Shown: positions 44,126 through 53,144, numbered from the stretch's first letter. The stretch: DNA of 64,000 nt from JAWXBA01 sp048499805 (GCA_048499805.1 JASNZF010000004.1:434001-498000), one strand, 5' to 3'. Numbers and translations: made by a program. The notes: generated by a model not told the origin, from the letters alone.

Positions 44126-44665
44126 ATGCCACTGCGCACCGGCGTCTACATCGTCCCGACCCACCGTTGGTACATCGAACGCACCGTCTGGCTGGTCGCC
44201 GGAGTGGTGCTCCTCACGGCCACGGCCCTGGCCCGGTGGGTCGATCCCCGCTTCGTGCTCCTCGTCATCGCCACCGGCGTGGCCTCGATCGGGGTCGCCC
44301 TCACGGGTTTCTGCCTGGTGGGCAACCTGCTCCATCACCTTGGCTTTGCGCCCATGCTGGGTCGCCCGGGAACTGCACCGGGTGGGTGGTATTTCATGCA
44401 GACGGACCGGTGGTACCTGGAACGCCGCATCTACCTCGCGGTCGGGATCAACATCTCCGTCGCCTCCGTGCTGAGCCTGGTGCACAGCCCCTGGTGGCTG
44501 GCCTTCACCGGATTTGTCGGTGGTGCCATGGTCTGGTTTGCCGCCACCGGGTATTGCATCATGGCGAATGGCCTCTATTGGCTGGGCGCCGAACCCCGCC
44601 TGGCGCCGGAGGGGGCCCGCTGCGTCCCCTCCGATCCTCCGGTGGACCATCCCGCCCCCGCCTGA
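44126..44665 (+). CDS. Tandem DUF2892-like membrane protein
   Basis: 179 residues made of two copies of a ~65-residue unit. Copy one: 'PTHRWYIERTVWLVAGVVLL' to 'LTGFCLVGNLLHHLGF'. Copy two: 'QTDRWYLERRIYLAVGINIS' to 'ATGYCIMANGLYWLGAEP'. Each has two membrane helices and the W/R-Y-x-E-R and TG[FY]C motifs of DUF2892 (YgaP-like) domains. Single-unit proteins are the norm. The second Cys of YgaP-type CP motifs is missing. Confidence 0.7.
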   Translation: MPLRTGVYIVPTHRWYIERTVWLVAGVVLLTATALARWVDPRFVLLVIATGVASIGVALTGFCLVGNLLHHLGFAPMLGRPGTAPGGWYFMQTDRWYLERRIYLAVGINISVASVLSLVHSPWWLAFTGFVGGAMVWFAATGYCIMANGLYWLGAEPRLAPEGARCVPSDPPVDHPAPA

Positions 44666-44795
44666 ACCTCTCTGGCGGGCCGACTGCAGGGCTGGGGGCT
44701 TCCCCCGGCCCTGCTTTTGCGTATCCTGATGGCAGCGCCCGTTGGGGCCCCACGGATGGATTGGGGGCCCGGACCCTGCCATTCGAGGATGCGAG

Positions 44796-45155
44796 ATGCC
44801 CGAATCCCCCCTGCTCACCCAGTTGGCGGCGCTCAATGCCGCGGTTGGCGAGATCCCCATCATTCCCGGGGTGGAGGATGGGCAGTTCGAGGAACTGGAG
44901 GAGGTGAAGCGGGGGCTGGATGACATGCGCCTGGGGCTGTGGGGTCGGTTGCAGGGGGTGCGCTCGGACGACGCCCAAGCCTACTCCGAACGGTTCCGGA
45001 TCCGCCGCTGCCAGGAAATCTGCACCCGGCTCAGCACCGACCTGAAGCTCGGACTGATGACCGCCGACCACCCCGAATTCGCCGACCTCTGGATCACCCT
45101 GAATGAACTAGCGGCCGCCATCCAGAAGGCCCGGTCGCCGGAGCAGCCGGGCTAG
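44796..45155 (+). CDS. Small helical protein of unknown function
   Basis: 119 residues from ATG 44796 with a GAGGATG-like ribosome site. Predicted soluble and helical, acidic in the first half ('VEDGQFEELEEVKRGLDDM') and with 'ERFRIRRCQEICTRLSTDLK' in the second. No family recognised. Its TAG shares the bases CTAG (45152-45155) with the stop of the convergent nucleotidyltransferase gene. Confidence 0.6.
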   Translation: MPESPLLTQLAALNAAVGEIPIIPGVEDGQFEELEEVKRGLDDMRLGLWGRLQGVRSDDAQAYSERFRIRRCQEICTRLSTDLKLGLMTADHPEFADLWITLNELAAAIQKARSPEQPG

Positions 45156-45613
45156 CCCGCCTTCAGCTGCCGGATCGCCTCGATCAGGCGGATCTGCGCG
45201 GCATCTTCCGGTCGCCCGGTGTGCTTGGTGGCAATCAGGTCGTCCAGCGATGCCGCCGGGATCGTCACGCCCTCGATCACGAAGGGGTGGGCCGCAAGCA
45301 CCGCATGCCGATAGCGGACGCCGGAGGCCACCGTGAGGATGGCAACCCGGGGAACGGTGCCAAAGACCGTGACCTGCCGCTCCGCCACCTCCGCCGCCAG
45401 CCATTCCCGGGCAAACCCGAAGCCGGCGCGCTTCAATCCCCGCAGCACCCGCTCGGCGTTGGCCGGGGTCGGTTCGATCAGCAGCTCAAGGTCCAGTCCC
45501 GACGTGGCACTGCCCCAGAGCTGCAGCGCCCGGTTCCCGATCAGGAGGTAGCGGGCCATCTCCTCGTTGAGCTGCTGGCAGACCGCGGCCAGGAGGGTGC
45601 TCGCCGCCGTCAT
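45152..45613 (-). CDS. Nucleotidyltransferase-fold protein, likely partner of an RHH protein
   Basis: 153 residues. The N-terminal half fits minimal nucleotidyltransferases of the DUF6036/AbiEii kind: 'YLLIGNRALQLWGSATSGLD' followed by 'LELLIEPTPANAERVLRGLK' and 'RAGF'. The usual GG is G-N and the second catalytic acid is Glu (D-L-E), so activity is uncertain. The C-terminal 'ASLDDLIATKHTGRPEDAAQ' is the conserved tail of this family. It overlaps the upstream ribbon-helix-helix gene by 4 bases, a toxin-antitoxin-like arrangement. Confidence 0.7.
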   Translation of the reverse strand: MTAASTLLAAVCQQLNEEMARYLLIGNRALQLWGSATSGLDLELLIEPTPANAERVLRGLKRAGFGFAREWLAAEVAERQVTVFGTVPRVAILTVASGVRYRHAVLAAHPFVIEGVTIPAASLDDLIATKHTGRPEDAAQIRLIEAIRQLKAG

Positions 45614-46011
45614 CCCGCACCCCGCGAGCGCGCGTCCCAGCGCAGGTACTCCTCGAACCGATTGAAGAAGAGGATCTGGTCGCCGGGGTGGCGGGCTGCC
45701 GGCTGGTCGGCCCGCGCCATCGCCTCACCGCTGCGCACCCGCTCCTCGGCACTGAGCGAGAGATCGATCGGCAGCCGAGTCACGGCGTCCGGCTCCGGAT
45801 CGGGGGCCCCCGCTGCCGCCGGCGCCACGGAGGTCGGACGGGCCGGTGGGATGCGGGCCGGGGACTCGGCCTGCATGCCATCGAAGCGGCGCAATGCCTC
45901 GGCAAAGACCCAGCTGCGGGGCCGGTCAAGGCTGCGGGCCAGGCGGTCCGCCGCTGCCAGCACCTCCGGAGGCAGGGTGATCGAGATCCGCGAGTAGCTG
46001 TAATCGGGCAC
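45610..46011 (-). CDS. Ribbon-helix-helix DNA-binding protein, possible antitoxin
   Basis: 133 residues, GTG start at 46011. Residues 7-45 are a ribbon-helix-helix domain: 'SRISITLPPEVLAAADRLAR' and 'RPRSWVFAEALRRF'. A proline/alanine linker follows. The C-terminal ~60 residues ('LPIDLSLSAEERVRSGEAMA', ending 'DQILFFNRFEEYLRWD') probably bind the nucleotidyltransferase partner. The protein probably represses its own promoter at 46017-46044. Confidence 0.75.
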   Translation of the reverse strand: MPDYSYSRISITLPPEVLAAADRLARSLDRPRSWVFAEALRRFDGMQAESPARIPPARPTSVAPAAAGAPDPEPDAVTRLPIDLSLSAEERVRSGEAMARADQPAARHPGDQILFFNRFEEYLRWDARSRGAG

Positions 46012-46016
46012 GATGA

Positions 46017-46044
46017 ATAATACCCAGTATTACCGAGAGGTCAA
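46017..46044 (-). promoter_or_regulatory. Leaderless promoter with overlapping operator for the RHH-nucleotidyltransferase pair
   Basis: Minus strand: TTGACC (46044-46039), a 16-base spacer, TATTAT (46022-46017), then 5 bases to the GTG at 46011. The perfect inverted repeat TAATAC-TGG-GTATTA (46018-46032) overlaps the -10 box and is a natural ribbon-helix-helix operator. No Shine-Dalgarno sequence is present, which fits a transcript that begins at the start codon. Confidence 0.65.
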
Positions 46045-46188
46045 GCCGTTGTGGTGCAGGATGTTACGCATGCCATTGGCCGTCGATCCATGAGGCTCTT
46101 CTCATCCGCATTTCCCGGAACCGACAGGGGGTTGGCGCTATCTTCCCAGTCGCCGTGCAGCGAGGCGCGGCGAGGGAGGCAGGGCACC

Positions 46189-46785
46189 ATGGTACGACTC
46201 CTGATCGTGTATGGCACGACCGATGGACAGACGGCCAAGATCGCCCGGTTTGTGGCGAAGGAACTGGAGGACCTCGGTGCCTCCGTCGAGGTGGTCGAAG
46301 CGTCCGTTGCGACTGCGGATCCCTACGATTTCGCCGGGACAATCGTTGCAGGCTCCATCCATGCCGGCGGATACCAACGGTCGCTGCGGCAGTGGGTCCG
46401 CGCCCATGCCGAGCAGTTGTCCGTCGGTCCCGCGGCCATGCTGACCGTCTGCCTGGGGATCCTGCAGGACGACGGTGCGGTGCGGCGCGACCTGTCCCGC
46501 ATCTTCCAGCGGTTTCAGGAGCAGACCGGTTGGGTCCCGGCCCGACACCGGTTTGTGGCCGGCGCACTCCGCTACACCCGGTACGGCTGGTTCAAGCGGA
46601 TGGTCATGAAATGGATCGCGGGCAAGGCTGGCGGATCCACTGATACGAGCCGTGACCACGAGTATACCGACTGGGATGCGCTGGGAGTCTTCGCGGCGGA
46701 GTTTGCCGCCGACTGCGGGCTGCTCTCCCGGGTGGCACCCGGACGGATCCGCAGCCCGACCGTGGCAGAGACCGGCACGGTCTGA
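46189..46785 (+). CDS. hemG: HemG-type protoporphyrinogen IX dehydrogenase (flavodoxin fold)
   Basis: 198 residues from ATG 46189. The flavodoxin FMN loop is 'LIVYGTTDGQTAKIARFVAK', followed by 'TIVAGSIHAGGYQRSLRQWV'. The second half has the HemG signature 'AGALRYTRYGWFKRMVMKWI' and 'GGSTDTSRDHEYTDWDA'. HemG oxidises protoporphyrinogen IX to protoporphyrin IX in heme synthesis using quinone. No other heme gene is adjacent. An alternative is a general flavodoxin-domain oxidoreductase. Confidence 0.85.
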   Translation: MVRLLIVYGTTDGQTAKIARFVAKELEDLGASVEVVEASVATADPYDFAGTIVAGSIHAGGYQRSLRQWVRAHAEQLSVGPAAMLTVCLGILQDDGAVRRDLSRIFQRFQEQTGWVPARHRFVAGALRYTRYGWFKRMVMKWIAGKAGGSTDTSRDHEYTDWDALGVFAAEFAADCGLLSRVAPGRIRSPTVAETGTV

Positions 46786-46902
46786 GCACCACCCACCCCC
46801 CAGCTGGGCCGCCCGTGACCCGGGCCACCGTCACGCTTGACTCTTGGCTCCCGCCGCCGACATTCCGGGGTCGCCTGGACTTCCCCGTCCCCGGAGTGTG
46901 TC

Positions 46903-49900
46903 ATGGTGCACCGCCGTCGGCTGGCCCGGATTGTCCTGCTTTCGCTCGTCATCGGCACGCCTCTCGTCGCCCAGACCCCGGCCCAGAACGATAGTTCGGC
47001 CAAGGCCGCGACGGCGGCCAAGTCGCTCCCGCTGATCACCAACCGCACCCTGCGGTTCACCACGACCGAGGCCACCTGGCTCTCGCTCGACCTCTCGCCC
47101 GATGGCCAGACCCTGCTGTTCGAGATCCTCGGCGACCTCTACACCCTGCCGGTGGCCGGGGGGACCGCCACCCGCCTGACCAGCGGGCAGGGGTACGACA
47201 TGCAGCCGCGCTACTCGCCCGACGGGTCCCAGGTGGTGTTCGTGAGTGATCGCAACGGCTCCGAGAACCTCTGGGTCATGCAGGCCGATGGCACCGGCGC
47301 CCGGGCACTGACGACCGGGGAGCGGGACAACTACGTCTCCCCCATCTGGAGCCCGGACGGCAGCTATGTCATCGCCACCAAGGGGAGCCAGTTGTGGATG
47401 TACCACCTTGACGGCGGCTCCGGCGTCCAGTTCACCGGGGTCACCCGGCCGGGGGCCACACCGGCGGCAGGCAGCACGGCCGCCCACCTCGGCGCGGCGT
47501 TCGGCAGCGACCCGCGGTACCTCTGGGTCAATGTCCGCGGCAGCACCCCCTCGGGATTTCCCGCCCTGCGGGACGAGGACCCACTGGCGCCGGAGTTTGG
47601 CCCGGAGCACTCTCCCCGGAGCTCCGCCCGCCAGATCGGGACCTCGCAGATCGGCCTGCTCGACCGCGAGACCGGCCGGGTGATGCTCCGGACCCACGAG
47701 CATGAGGGGGCCTACCGTCCCGTGCCGAGCCCGGACGGGCGCTGGCTGGTCTACGCCACCCGCCGCGACTCGGTGACGGCGCTCAAGCGGCTCGACCTGG
47801 CCACCGGCCAGGACAGCTGGCTGGTCCTGGGTGTGCAGCGCGATGCCAACCAGGGGGGTGGGACCAACGACCGGGACATCTATCCCGGCTCCGCCTTCAG
47901 CGCCGATTCGCGCTTCCTCTTCACGAGCTACGGGGGCAAGATCCAGCGGGTGGAGCTGGCCACCGGCGCCGCCACCGAGATCCCGTTCTCCGCCGAGGTG
48001 GACCAGCAGCTCGGGCCGCTGGCGAAGTTCGACTATCCCGTCAACGACTCGACCCTCACCATCTCGCAGATTCGCGGGGCCCGCCCCTCGCCCGATGGCC
48101 GGCGGCTGGCCTTCACCGCGCTCGACCAGCTCTGGGTGGGCGACCTGCCCGCCGCCGCCCCGGGCGACACCGGCCGCCAGCAGCTCCGCAACCCGCGCCG
48201 CCTGACCGGCACCGCGGAACTGGTGGAGCATGCCCCGGTCTGGTCGCCCGACGGGCAGTTCCTGGCCTATGTCACCTGGAGCGACAGCGTCGGGGGTGAC
48301 ATCTACCGGGTCCGGAGCGACGGTCGCGGCCAGCCGGAGCGGCTCACCCGCACCTCGGCCTTCTACGACAAGCTGGCCTACAGCCGGGACGGCTCCCGCC
48401 TGATCGGCATCCGCGGCTCGAAGATGCACCGGATGCGGATGCTCGAGGACTTCGGGGGACACAGCGCCACGGCGGAAATGGAGTACGTCTGGCTGCCGGC
48501 GGCGGGCGGGGAGGTGCAGCGGATCGGCTGGGTGGCGACCTCGGCCACCGAGCAGGGGCGCAACGCCCCGCACATCGGGCCCGACCCCGACCGGATCTAC
48601 GTCTGGGGGGATGGCGAGGGGCTGCTCTCGATGCGCTTCGATGGCACCGACATCCGGACCGTGGTCCGGGTCTCCGGCCCGCCGGGGCCGGGTGGGGCCG
48701 GGAGCAATCCCACGCCTGACGAGGTGCTCCTCTCGCCCGCCGGCGACCGCGCGCTGGTCTATGCCAATCGCAACGTCTACCTGATCACGGTGCCCCCGGT
48801 GGGCGGCGAGGTCCCGACCGTCTCGGTCAGTGCGTCCTCGGTGGTCCCGACCCGGCGACTGACCCGGGTCGGCGGGGACTTCATCGGCTGGAGCGCCGAT
48901 GGCCGGATGGCCCACTACTCAATCGGCCGCAGCTTCTTCCAGTACGACGTGGTGGTGGCCGACTCGATGGTCCGCGACTCGCTGGTGCGCGCGCGGGCCG
49001 CCGCCACGCCGGCGGCCCGGCCCGATTCCGCCGCCCGGCCCGATTCGGCCCAGGGGGCGCGGCCGTCGCGGCCCGCACCGGCCTACGAGGCGCGGCGCAT
49101 CGATGTCGAGATCGTGGTGGCCAAGGACAAGCCGAGCGGCACCGTGGTGTTGCGCGGGGCGCGGCTGGTCACGATGCGGGGGGACGAGGTCATCCCCAGC
49201 GGCGACATCGTGGTGCGGGACAACCGGATCGCGGCGATCGGCGCCACCGGGTCGGTTCCGGTGCCGTCGGGCGCCCGGGTGGTGGATGTCAGCGGCAAGA
49301 CGATCCTGCCGGGATACGTGGACATCCACGCCCACACCTGGGTGGCGTGGGGGGTCCATCGCACCCAGGTCTCCCAGTTCATGGCGCAACTGGCCTATGG
49401 TGTCACCACCCAGCGCGATCCCCAGACCTCCGCCGAGGACATCGTCACCTACGCCGACCGGATGGAGGCCGGCCAGCTGATCGGCCCGCGCCTCTACTCC
49501 ACCGGCCCGGGGGTGTTCGGCGCCGACAACATTCGCAGCCTCGACGAGGCGCGCGACGTGCTGCGCCGCTACGCCGATCACTTCAACACCCAGACGATCA
49601 AGCAGTACCTGGCCGGCGACCGGAAGGTGCGGCAGTGGGTGATCATGGCGGCGCGGGAGCTGGGGCTGACCACCACCACCGAGGGTGGCAGCAACTTCAC
49701 CATGAACCTGACCCTGATGCAGGACGGCTACCCCGGCCTCGAGCACTCGCTCCCGATCAGCCCGTTCTACCGCGATGTCGTGCAGCTCACGGCATTCAGC
49801 GGCATCACCTACACCCCGACCCTGATCGTGGCGTACGGCGGCCCCTCCGGCTTCGGCTACTACCTGACCCGCACCAACGTCGACCTCGAGCCCCGGCTGC

Positions 49901-50361
49901 GCCGGTTCACCCCGCACGACGAGCTGGACAAGTGGAAGGTCCGCGAGTTCCAGCGCGACGACCAGTACGTCCATCCCCTCCATGCCCGCCAGCTGACCAA
50001 GCTGGTGGAGGCCGGCGGGCGCGTGGGGCTCGGATCACACGGGGAACTGCAGGGCCTCGGCACCCACTGGGAACTCTGGATGATGGGCTCCGGTGGCATG
50101 GCCCCCCACGATGCCCTGCGGGCAGCCACCCTGCACAGCGCCGACGCGATCGGCCTCGCGGGGGACATCGGCTCGCTCGAGGTGGGCAAGCTGGCCGACC
50201 TCCAGGTCCTGGACCGCAACCCGCTCGAGCAGCTGGAATACACCAACTCGATCCGGTTCGTCATGAAGAACGGCCGGCTCTACGATGCCGCGACGCTTGA
50301 CGAGGTCTGGCCGCGGGCGCGACCACTGCCGACCCAGTGGTGGTGGCGGGTGGAGCCGTGA
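46903..50361 (+). CDS. Exported TolB-like propeller fused to an amidohydrolase
   Basis: ATG 46903 gives 1152 residues with a signal peptide ('VLLSLVIGTPLVAQTP'). Residues ~45-690 contain many PD40/TolB-type repeats ('PRYSPDGSQVVFVSDRNGSE', 'APVWSPDGQFLAYVTW', 'AYSRDGSRLIGIRG'). After an Ala/Pro linker, residues ~745-1145 are an amidohydrolase: 'VVDVSGKTILPGYVDIHAHT' (metal HxH near 806), 'GVTTQRDPQTSAED', and 'VEAGGRVGLGSHGELQGLGT'. Single proteins of this build are known in Bacteroidota and Gemmatimonadota. The substrate is unknown, perhaps a cyclic imide or peptide-like compound. Confidence 0.82.
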   Translation: MVHRRRLARIVLLSLVIGTPLVAQTPAQNDSSAKAATAAKSLPLITNRTLRFTTTEATWLSLDLSPDGQTLLFEILGDLYTLPVAGGTATRLTSGQGYDMQPRYSPDGSQVVFVSDRNGSENLWVMQADGTGARALTTGERDNYVSPIWSPDGSYVIATKGSQLWMYHLDGGSGVQFTGVTRPGATPAAGSTAAHLGAAFGSDPRYLWVNVRGSTPSGFPALRDEDPLAPEFGPEHSPRSSARQIGTSQIGLLDRETGRVMLRTHEHEGAYRPVPSPDGRWLVYATRRDSVTALKRLDLATGQDSWLVLGVQRDANQGGGTNDRDIYPGSAFSADSRFLFTSYGGKIQRVELATGAATEIPFSAEVDQQLGPLAKFDYPVNDSTLTISQIRGARPSPDGRRLAFTALDQLWVGDLPAAAPGDTGRQQLRNPRRLTGTAELVEHAPVWSPDGQFLAYVTWSDSVGGDIYRVRSDGRGQPERLTRTSAFYDKLAYSRDGSRLIGIRGSKMHRMRMLEDFGGHSATAEMEYVWLPAAGGEVQRIGWVATSATEQGRNAPHIGPDPDRIYVWGDGEGLLSMRFDGTDIRTVVRVSGPPGPGGAGSNPTPDEVLLSPAGDRALVYANRNVYLITVPPVGGEVPTVSVSASSVVPTRRLTRVGGDFIGWSADGRMAHYSIGRSFFQYDVVVADSMVRDSLVRARAAATPAARPDSAARPDSAQGARPSRPAPAYEARRIDVEIVVAKDKPSGTVVLRGARLVTMRGDEVIPSGDIVVRDNRIAAIGATGSVPVPSGARVVDVSGKTILPGYVDIHAHTWVAWGVHRTQVSQFMAQLAYGVTTQRDPQTSAEDIVTYADRMEAGQLIGPRLYSTGPGVFGADNIRSLDEARDVLRRYADHFNTQTIKQYLAGDRKVRQWVIMAARELGLTTTTEGGSNFTMNLTLMQDGYPGLEHSLPISPFYRDVVQLTAFSGITYTPTLIVAYGGPSGFGYYLTRTNVDLEPRLRRFTPHDELDKWKVREFQRDDQYVHPLHARQLTKLVEAGGRVGLGSHGELQGLGTHWELWMMGSGGMAPHDALRAATLHSADAIGLAGDIGSLEVGKLADLQVLDRNPLEQLEYTNSIRFVMKNGRLYDAATLDEVWPRARPLPTQWWWRVEP

Positions 50362-50363
50362 CG

Positions 50364-50398
50364 GCGGGGAATGGGGAACGGGGAATGGGGAATGGGGT
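50364..50398. repeat. G-rich 7-mer repeat, partial copy F
   Basis: Four to five GGGGAAT/GGGGAAC units directly after the amidohydrolase stop. They match the first block of the composite repeats at 18213 and 59911. No other block of the composite is present. Confidence 0.7.
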
Positions 50399-50439
50399 GC
50401 ATGGGTGAGGGATGACTTGATCAATCACCAGGAGCGGTG

Positions 50440-50574
50440 ATGAAGCGGATGTCGCTGGGCCGCAAGTTGGTGATCGCCGCGGTGGTGCTCGCCGCCCTTG
50501 CCGCGCTGGTCCAACTCGCCGGCGGGGACCTGATGGCGCGCCTGGCGCAGCACCTCCACGGCGGCACCGGATGA
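50440..50574 (+). CDS. 44-residue single-helix membrane peptide coupled to the ADOP permease
   Basis: A small frame of 44 residues starting at ATG 50440, with a good ribosome site (AGGAG, 9 bases upstream). It has a basic start 'MKRMSLGRK', one hydrophobic helix 'LVIAAVVLAALAALVQLA', and a short polar tail. Its stop overlaps the permease ATG (ATGA, 50571-50574). The GC bias at third positions is coding-like. It may be a small regulatory or stabilising subunit of the permease. No family recognised. Confidence 0.55.
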   Translation: MKRMSLGRKLVIAAVVLAALAALVQLAGGDLMARLAQHLHGGTG

Positions 50575-53006
50575 CCGGGGCGATGCGGTGGCTGGCGTCC
50601 TTCGGCCGGGACCTGCGTCACGCTGGGCGCTCCCTGCTGCGCATGCCGGCGCTGTCGGCGGTGGTGATTCTTTCGCTCGGGGTGGGGATCGGGCTCAACA
50701 CCGCCGTCTTTGCCTGGGTGCGGGCGATCGTGTTCCGGCCCCTGCCCGGTGTCGAGGACGCCTCCGACTTTCGGCTGGTGATGCCGCGAACCGAGGCGGG
50801 GGTCTATCCCGGCGCGTCGTGGCCGGAATACCTGGAGCTCGCGGCGCGGCTCCCATCGGTCCGGGCCCTGCTGGCCTTCCGCGCCGAGCCGCTCGAGGTG
50901 GGGGAGCTGGGCCAGGCGGAGCGGAAGGCGGGGCTGTTCGTATCGGGGAACTACTTCTCTGCCCTGGGGCTGGAGCCGGCAGCGGGGAGGTTCCTTGGCC
51001 CTGATGAGGTGGTGGCGGCGGGTGGCGCGCCGGTGGCGGTCCTGTCCCATGACTACTGGATGGTGGGGTTCCAGGGCAGCGCCGGGGTGATCGGCCGATC
51101 GATCCGGGTCAACAACGTGGACCTGACGATCATCGGGGTGGCTCCACCGGGTTTCCGGGGCACGACCATCGGGTTGGTGACCGACCTCTGGGTGCCGGCC
51201 ACCCTCACCACCGTGCTCCGGCCCGGCTCGACGGAACTGGAGCGCTGGGAGTCGCGGGGGTGGACCCTGATGGGCCGCCCCGCGGCGGGGGCGGGGGAGG
51301 AGGCGATCCGGGACGAACTGCGGCGGGCCATGGCCGACTTCGCGGTGACCCGGCCTGCCACCCACGCCACGATGGAGGGTGAGGTGGTGCCGTTCGGACA
51401 GGCGCCCAACGGTCCGATGCGGCTGTTCATCACCGGGCTCTGGGTGGTCCAGGCGCTGATGCTGCTGCTCCTGCTGGCGGTGTGCGGGAACACCGCCAGC
51501 CTGTTGCTGGCCCGGGCCAGCGCGCGACGCCGCGAGGTCGGGGTGCGCCTGGCCCTCGGCGCCGGCCGCGGCCGGGTGATGGGACTCCTGCTGACTGAGA
51601 ACCTGCTCCTTGGCCTGCTCGGCGCCCTGGTGGGGGCGCCGATCGCCTTCTGGGCCACCGAGTTGATCCGGCCCGAAGTGATGGTCGGCGGATTCGCGGT
51701 GTCGTTCGACGCCAGCGTCGACCTGGCCGGCCTCGGGGTCGCCATGCTCCTGGGCGTGGCATCCGGCGTGGCATTCGGGTTCTTCCCGGCCACCCAGCTG
51801 GCGGGGGTTGATCCGCAGGAGGCCCTCCGGGCTGGCAGCCAGGGATCGGGGCGCCACTGGAGCCGCAGCGTCCTGATGGCCACCGAGGTGGCGCTGGCCA
51901 TGATCGTCCTGCTGGCCGCCGGGATCTTCCTGCGCGGGTTCCGCGACACCCAGGGGACGGAGACTGGGTTCGAGCGCGAGGGCGTGATGCTGGTGGGGTA
52001 CGCGATCGGTGGCGTGCCGCGCGACTCGGGGTACACCCGCGCCTTCACCGCCCGGCTCCTCGATCGGCTCCGCACCATGCCCGGGGTCGAGGGGGCCGCG
52101 GTGGCATCCGGGGTACCGCTCGACATCCACGGCATGCCCTCGGCGGCGTTCACGCTCGAGGGGCGGGCGCGTGGCGATGCCACCCCGGACCAGGCACTGG
52201 TGGGTCTGGTGACTCCCGGGTATTTCGCGGCCTTGGGGATCCCACTCCGGGCCGGGACCGATTTCGCCGGGCTGGCCGATCCGACTGCGCCGCCCCAGGT
52301 GGTCGTCAACGAGGAGTTCGTGGCCCGATTCCTGGGTGCTGGTGAGCCCCTGGGGCGCCGACTGGAGTCGCGCGGGCAGACGTTCATCATCACCGGGGTG
52401 GTGGCCAACTCCCTCTATGAGTCCTTTGGCGAGCCCCCCAAGGCCATCACCTACTTCTCCTATCGCGATCGCCCGGTGGGACGGGGCGAGATCTTCCTGC
52501 GCACCAGCCCCGGCAGCGAGGCGCAGGTCGGCGCGGAGGCCCAGCGGGCGATCCGCGAGCTGGAGCCGACGCTGCCCGTCTTCGACGCCCGCACCCTCGC
52601 CGCCCACGTGGACCGCAACCTGTTCCTCCGCCGGGTGCCGGCCCAGGTCTTCGGGGTCGTGGGCCCCCTCCTGCTCCTGCTGGCGGCGTTCGGGATCTAC
52701 GCCGTGGTCTCCTATGCCGTGGCCCGCCGCACGACCGAGCTCGGGGTGCGCCTCGCGTTGGGCGGAACCACTGGACGGGTCACCGCCGACCTGATGGGCG
52801 AGACGCTGCTGGTCGTCGGATTCGGCGCCAGCGCCGGCTGGATCGTGACCTTCATGGTGGTGCGGCTCTTTCCCGGCGGCAGCCCTGATCCACTTGTCTT
52901 TGCGGTCGTGCCGGCAGTGGTGTTCCTGGCCGCCGCCCTGGCCAGCTGGTTGCCGGCCCGCCGGGTGACCCGGCTGGACCCGATGGAGGCGCTGCGGGTG
53001 GAGTAA
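50571..53006 (+). CDS. ADOP-type duplicated FtsX/MacB-like ABC permease
   Basis: 811 residues. A first membrane helix ('LSAVVILSLGVGIGLNTAVF') leads to a periplasmic MacB-type core domain, then three helices ('MLLLLLAVCGNTASLLLARA', 'SARRREVGVRLALGAGRGRV'), and the unit repeats from ~residue 425. This duplicated layout, about 800 residues without an ATPase gene beside it, is that of ADOP permeases found in Acidobacteria and Gemmatimonadota. It might couple to a remote ATPase for lipoprotein or peptide handling. Confidence 0.85.
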   Translation: MTGAMRWLASFGRDLRHAGRSLLRMPALSAVVILSLGVGIGLNTAVFAWVRAIVFRPLPGVEDASDFRLVMPRTEAGVYPGASWPEYLELAARLPSVRALLAFRAEPLEVGELGQAERKAGLFVSGNYFSALGLEPAAGRFLGPDEVVAAGGAPVAVLSHDYWMVGFQGSAGVIGRSIRVNNVDLTIIGVAPPGFRGTTIGLVTDLWVPATLTTVLRPGSTELERWESRGWTLMGRPAAGAGEEAIRDELRRAMADFAVTRPATHATMEGEVVPFGQAPNGPMRLFITGLWVVQALMLLLLLAVCGNTASLLLARASARRREVGVRLALGAGRGRVMGLLLTENLLLGLLGALVGAPIAFWATELIRPEVMVGGFAVSFDASVDLAGLGVAMLLGVASGVAFGFFPATQLAGVDPQEALRAGSQGSGRHWSRSVLMATEVALAMIVLLAAGIFLRGFRDTQGTETGFEREGVMLVGYAIGGVPRDSGYTRAFTARLLDRLRTMPGVEGAAVASGVPLDIHGMPSAAFTLEGRARGDATPDQALVGLVTPGYFAALGIPLRAGTDFAGLADPTAPPQVVVNEEFVARFLGAGEPLGRRLESRGQTFIITGVVANSLYESFGEPPKAITYFSYRDRPVGRGEIFLRTSPGSEAQVGAEAQRAIRELEPTLPVFDARTLAAHVDRNLFLRRVPAQVFGVVGPLLLLLAAFGIYAVVSYAVARRTTELGVRLALGGTTGRVTADLMGETLLVVGFGASAGWIVTFMVVRLFPGGSPDPLVFAVVPAVVFLAAALASWLPARRVTRLDPMEALRVE

Positions 53007-53036
53007 GGGGGCAGGGGGGACAGGGACTGGGGGCCA

Positions 53037-53105
53037 GGGGCTAGGGGCTAGGGGCTAGGGGCTAGGGGCTAGGGGCTAGGGGCTAGGGGCTAGGGGCTAG
53101 GGGCT
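53037..53105. repeat. GGGGCTA 7-mer tandem repeat (left block of copy D)
   Basis: About ten tandem GGGGCTA units 30 bases after the permease stop, then a TGTCGGGTGTCGG block (53119-53130). It is the left part of the composite element that fills 53007-53354. No gene or promoter is seen in the remainder of this 348-base gap, other than the elements listed here. Confidence 0.85.
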
Positions 53106-53144
53106 GGGAGCTCGGGGGTGTCGGGTGTCGGTCCATACGCAAGG

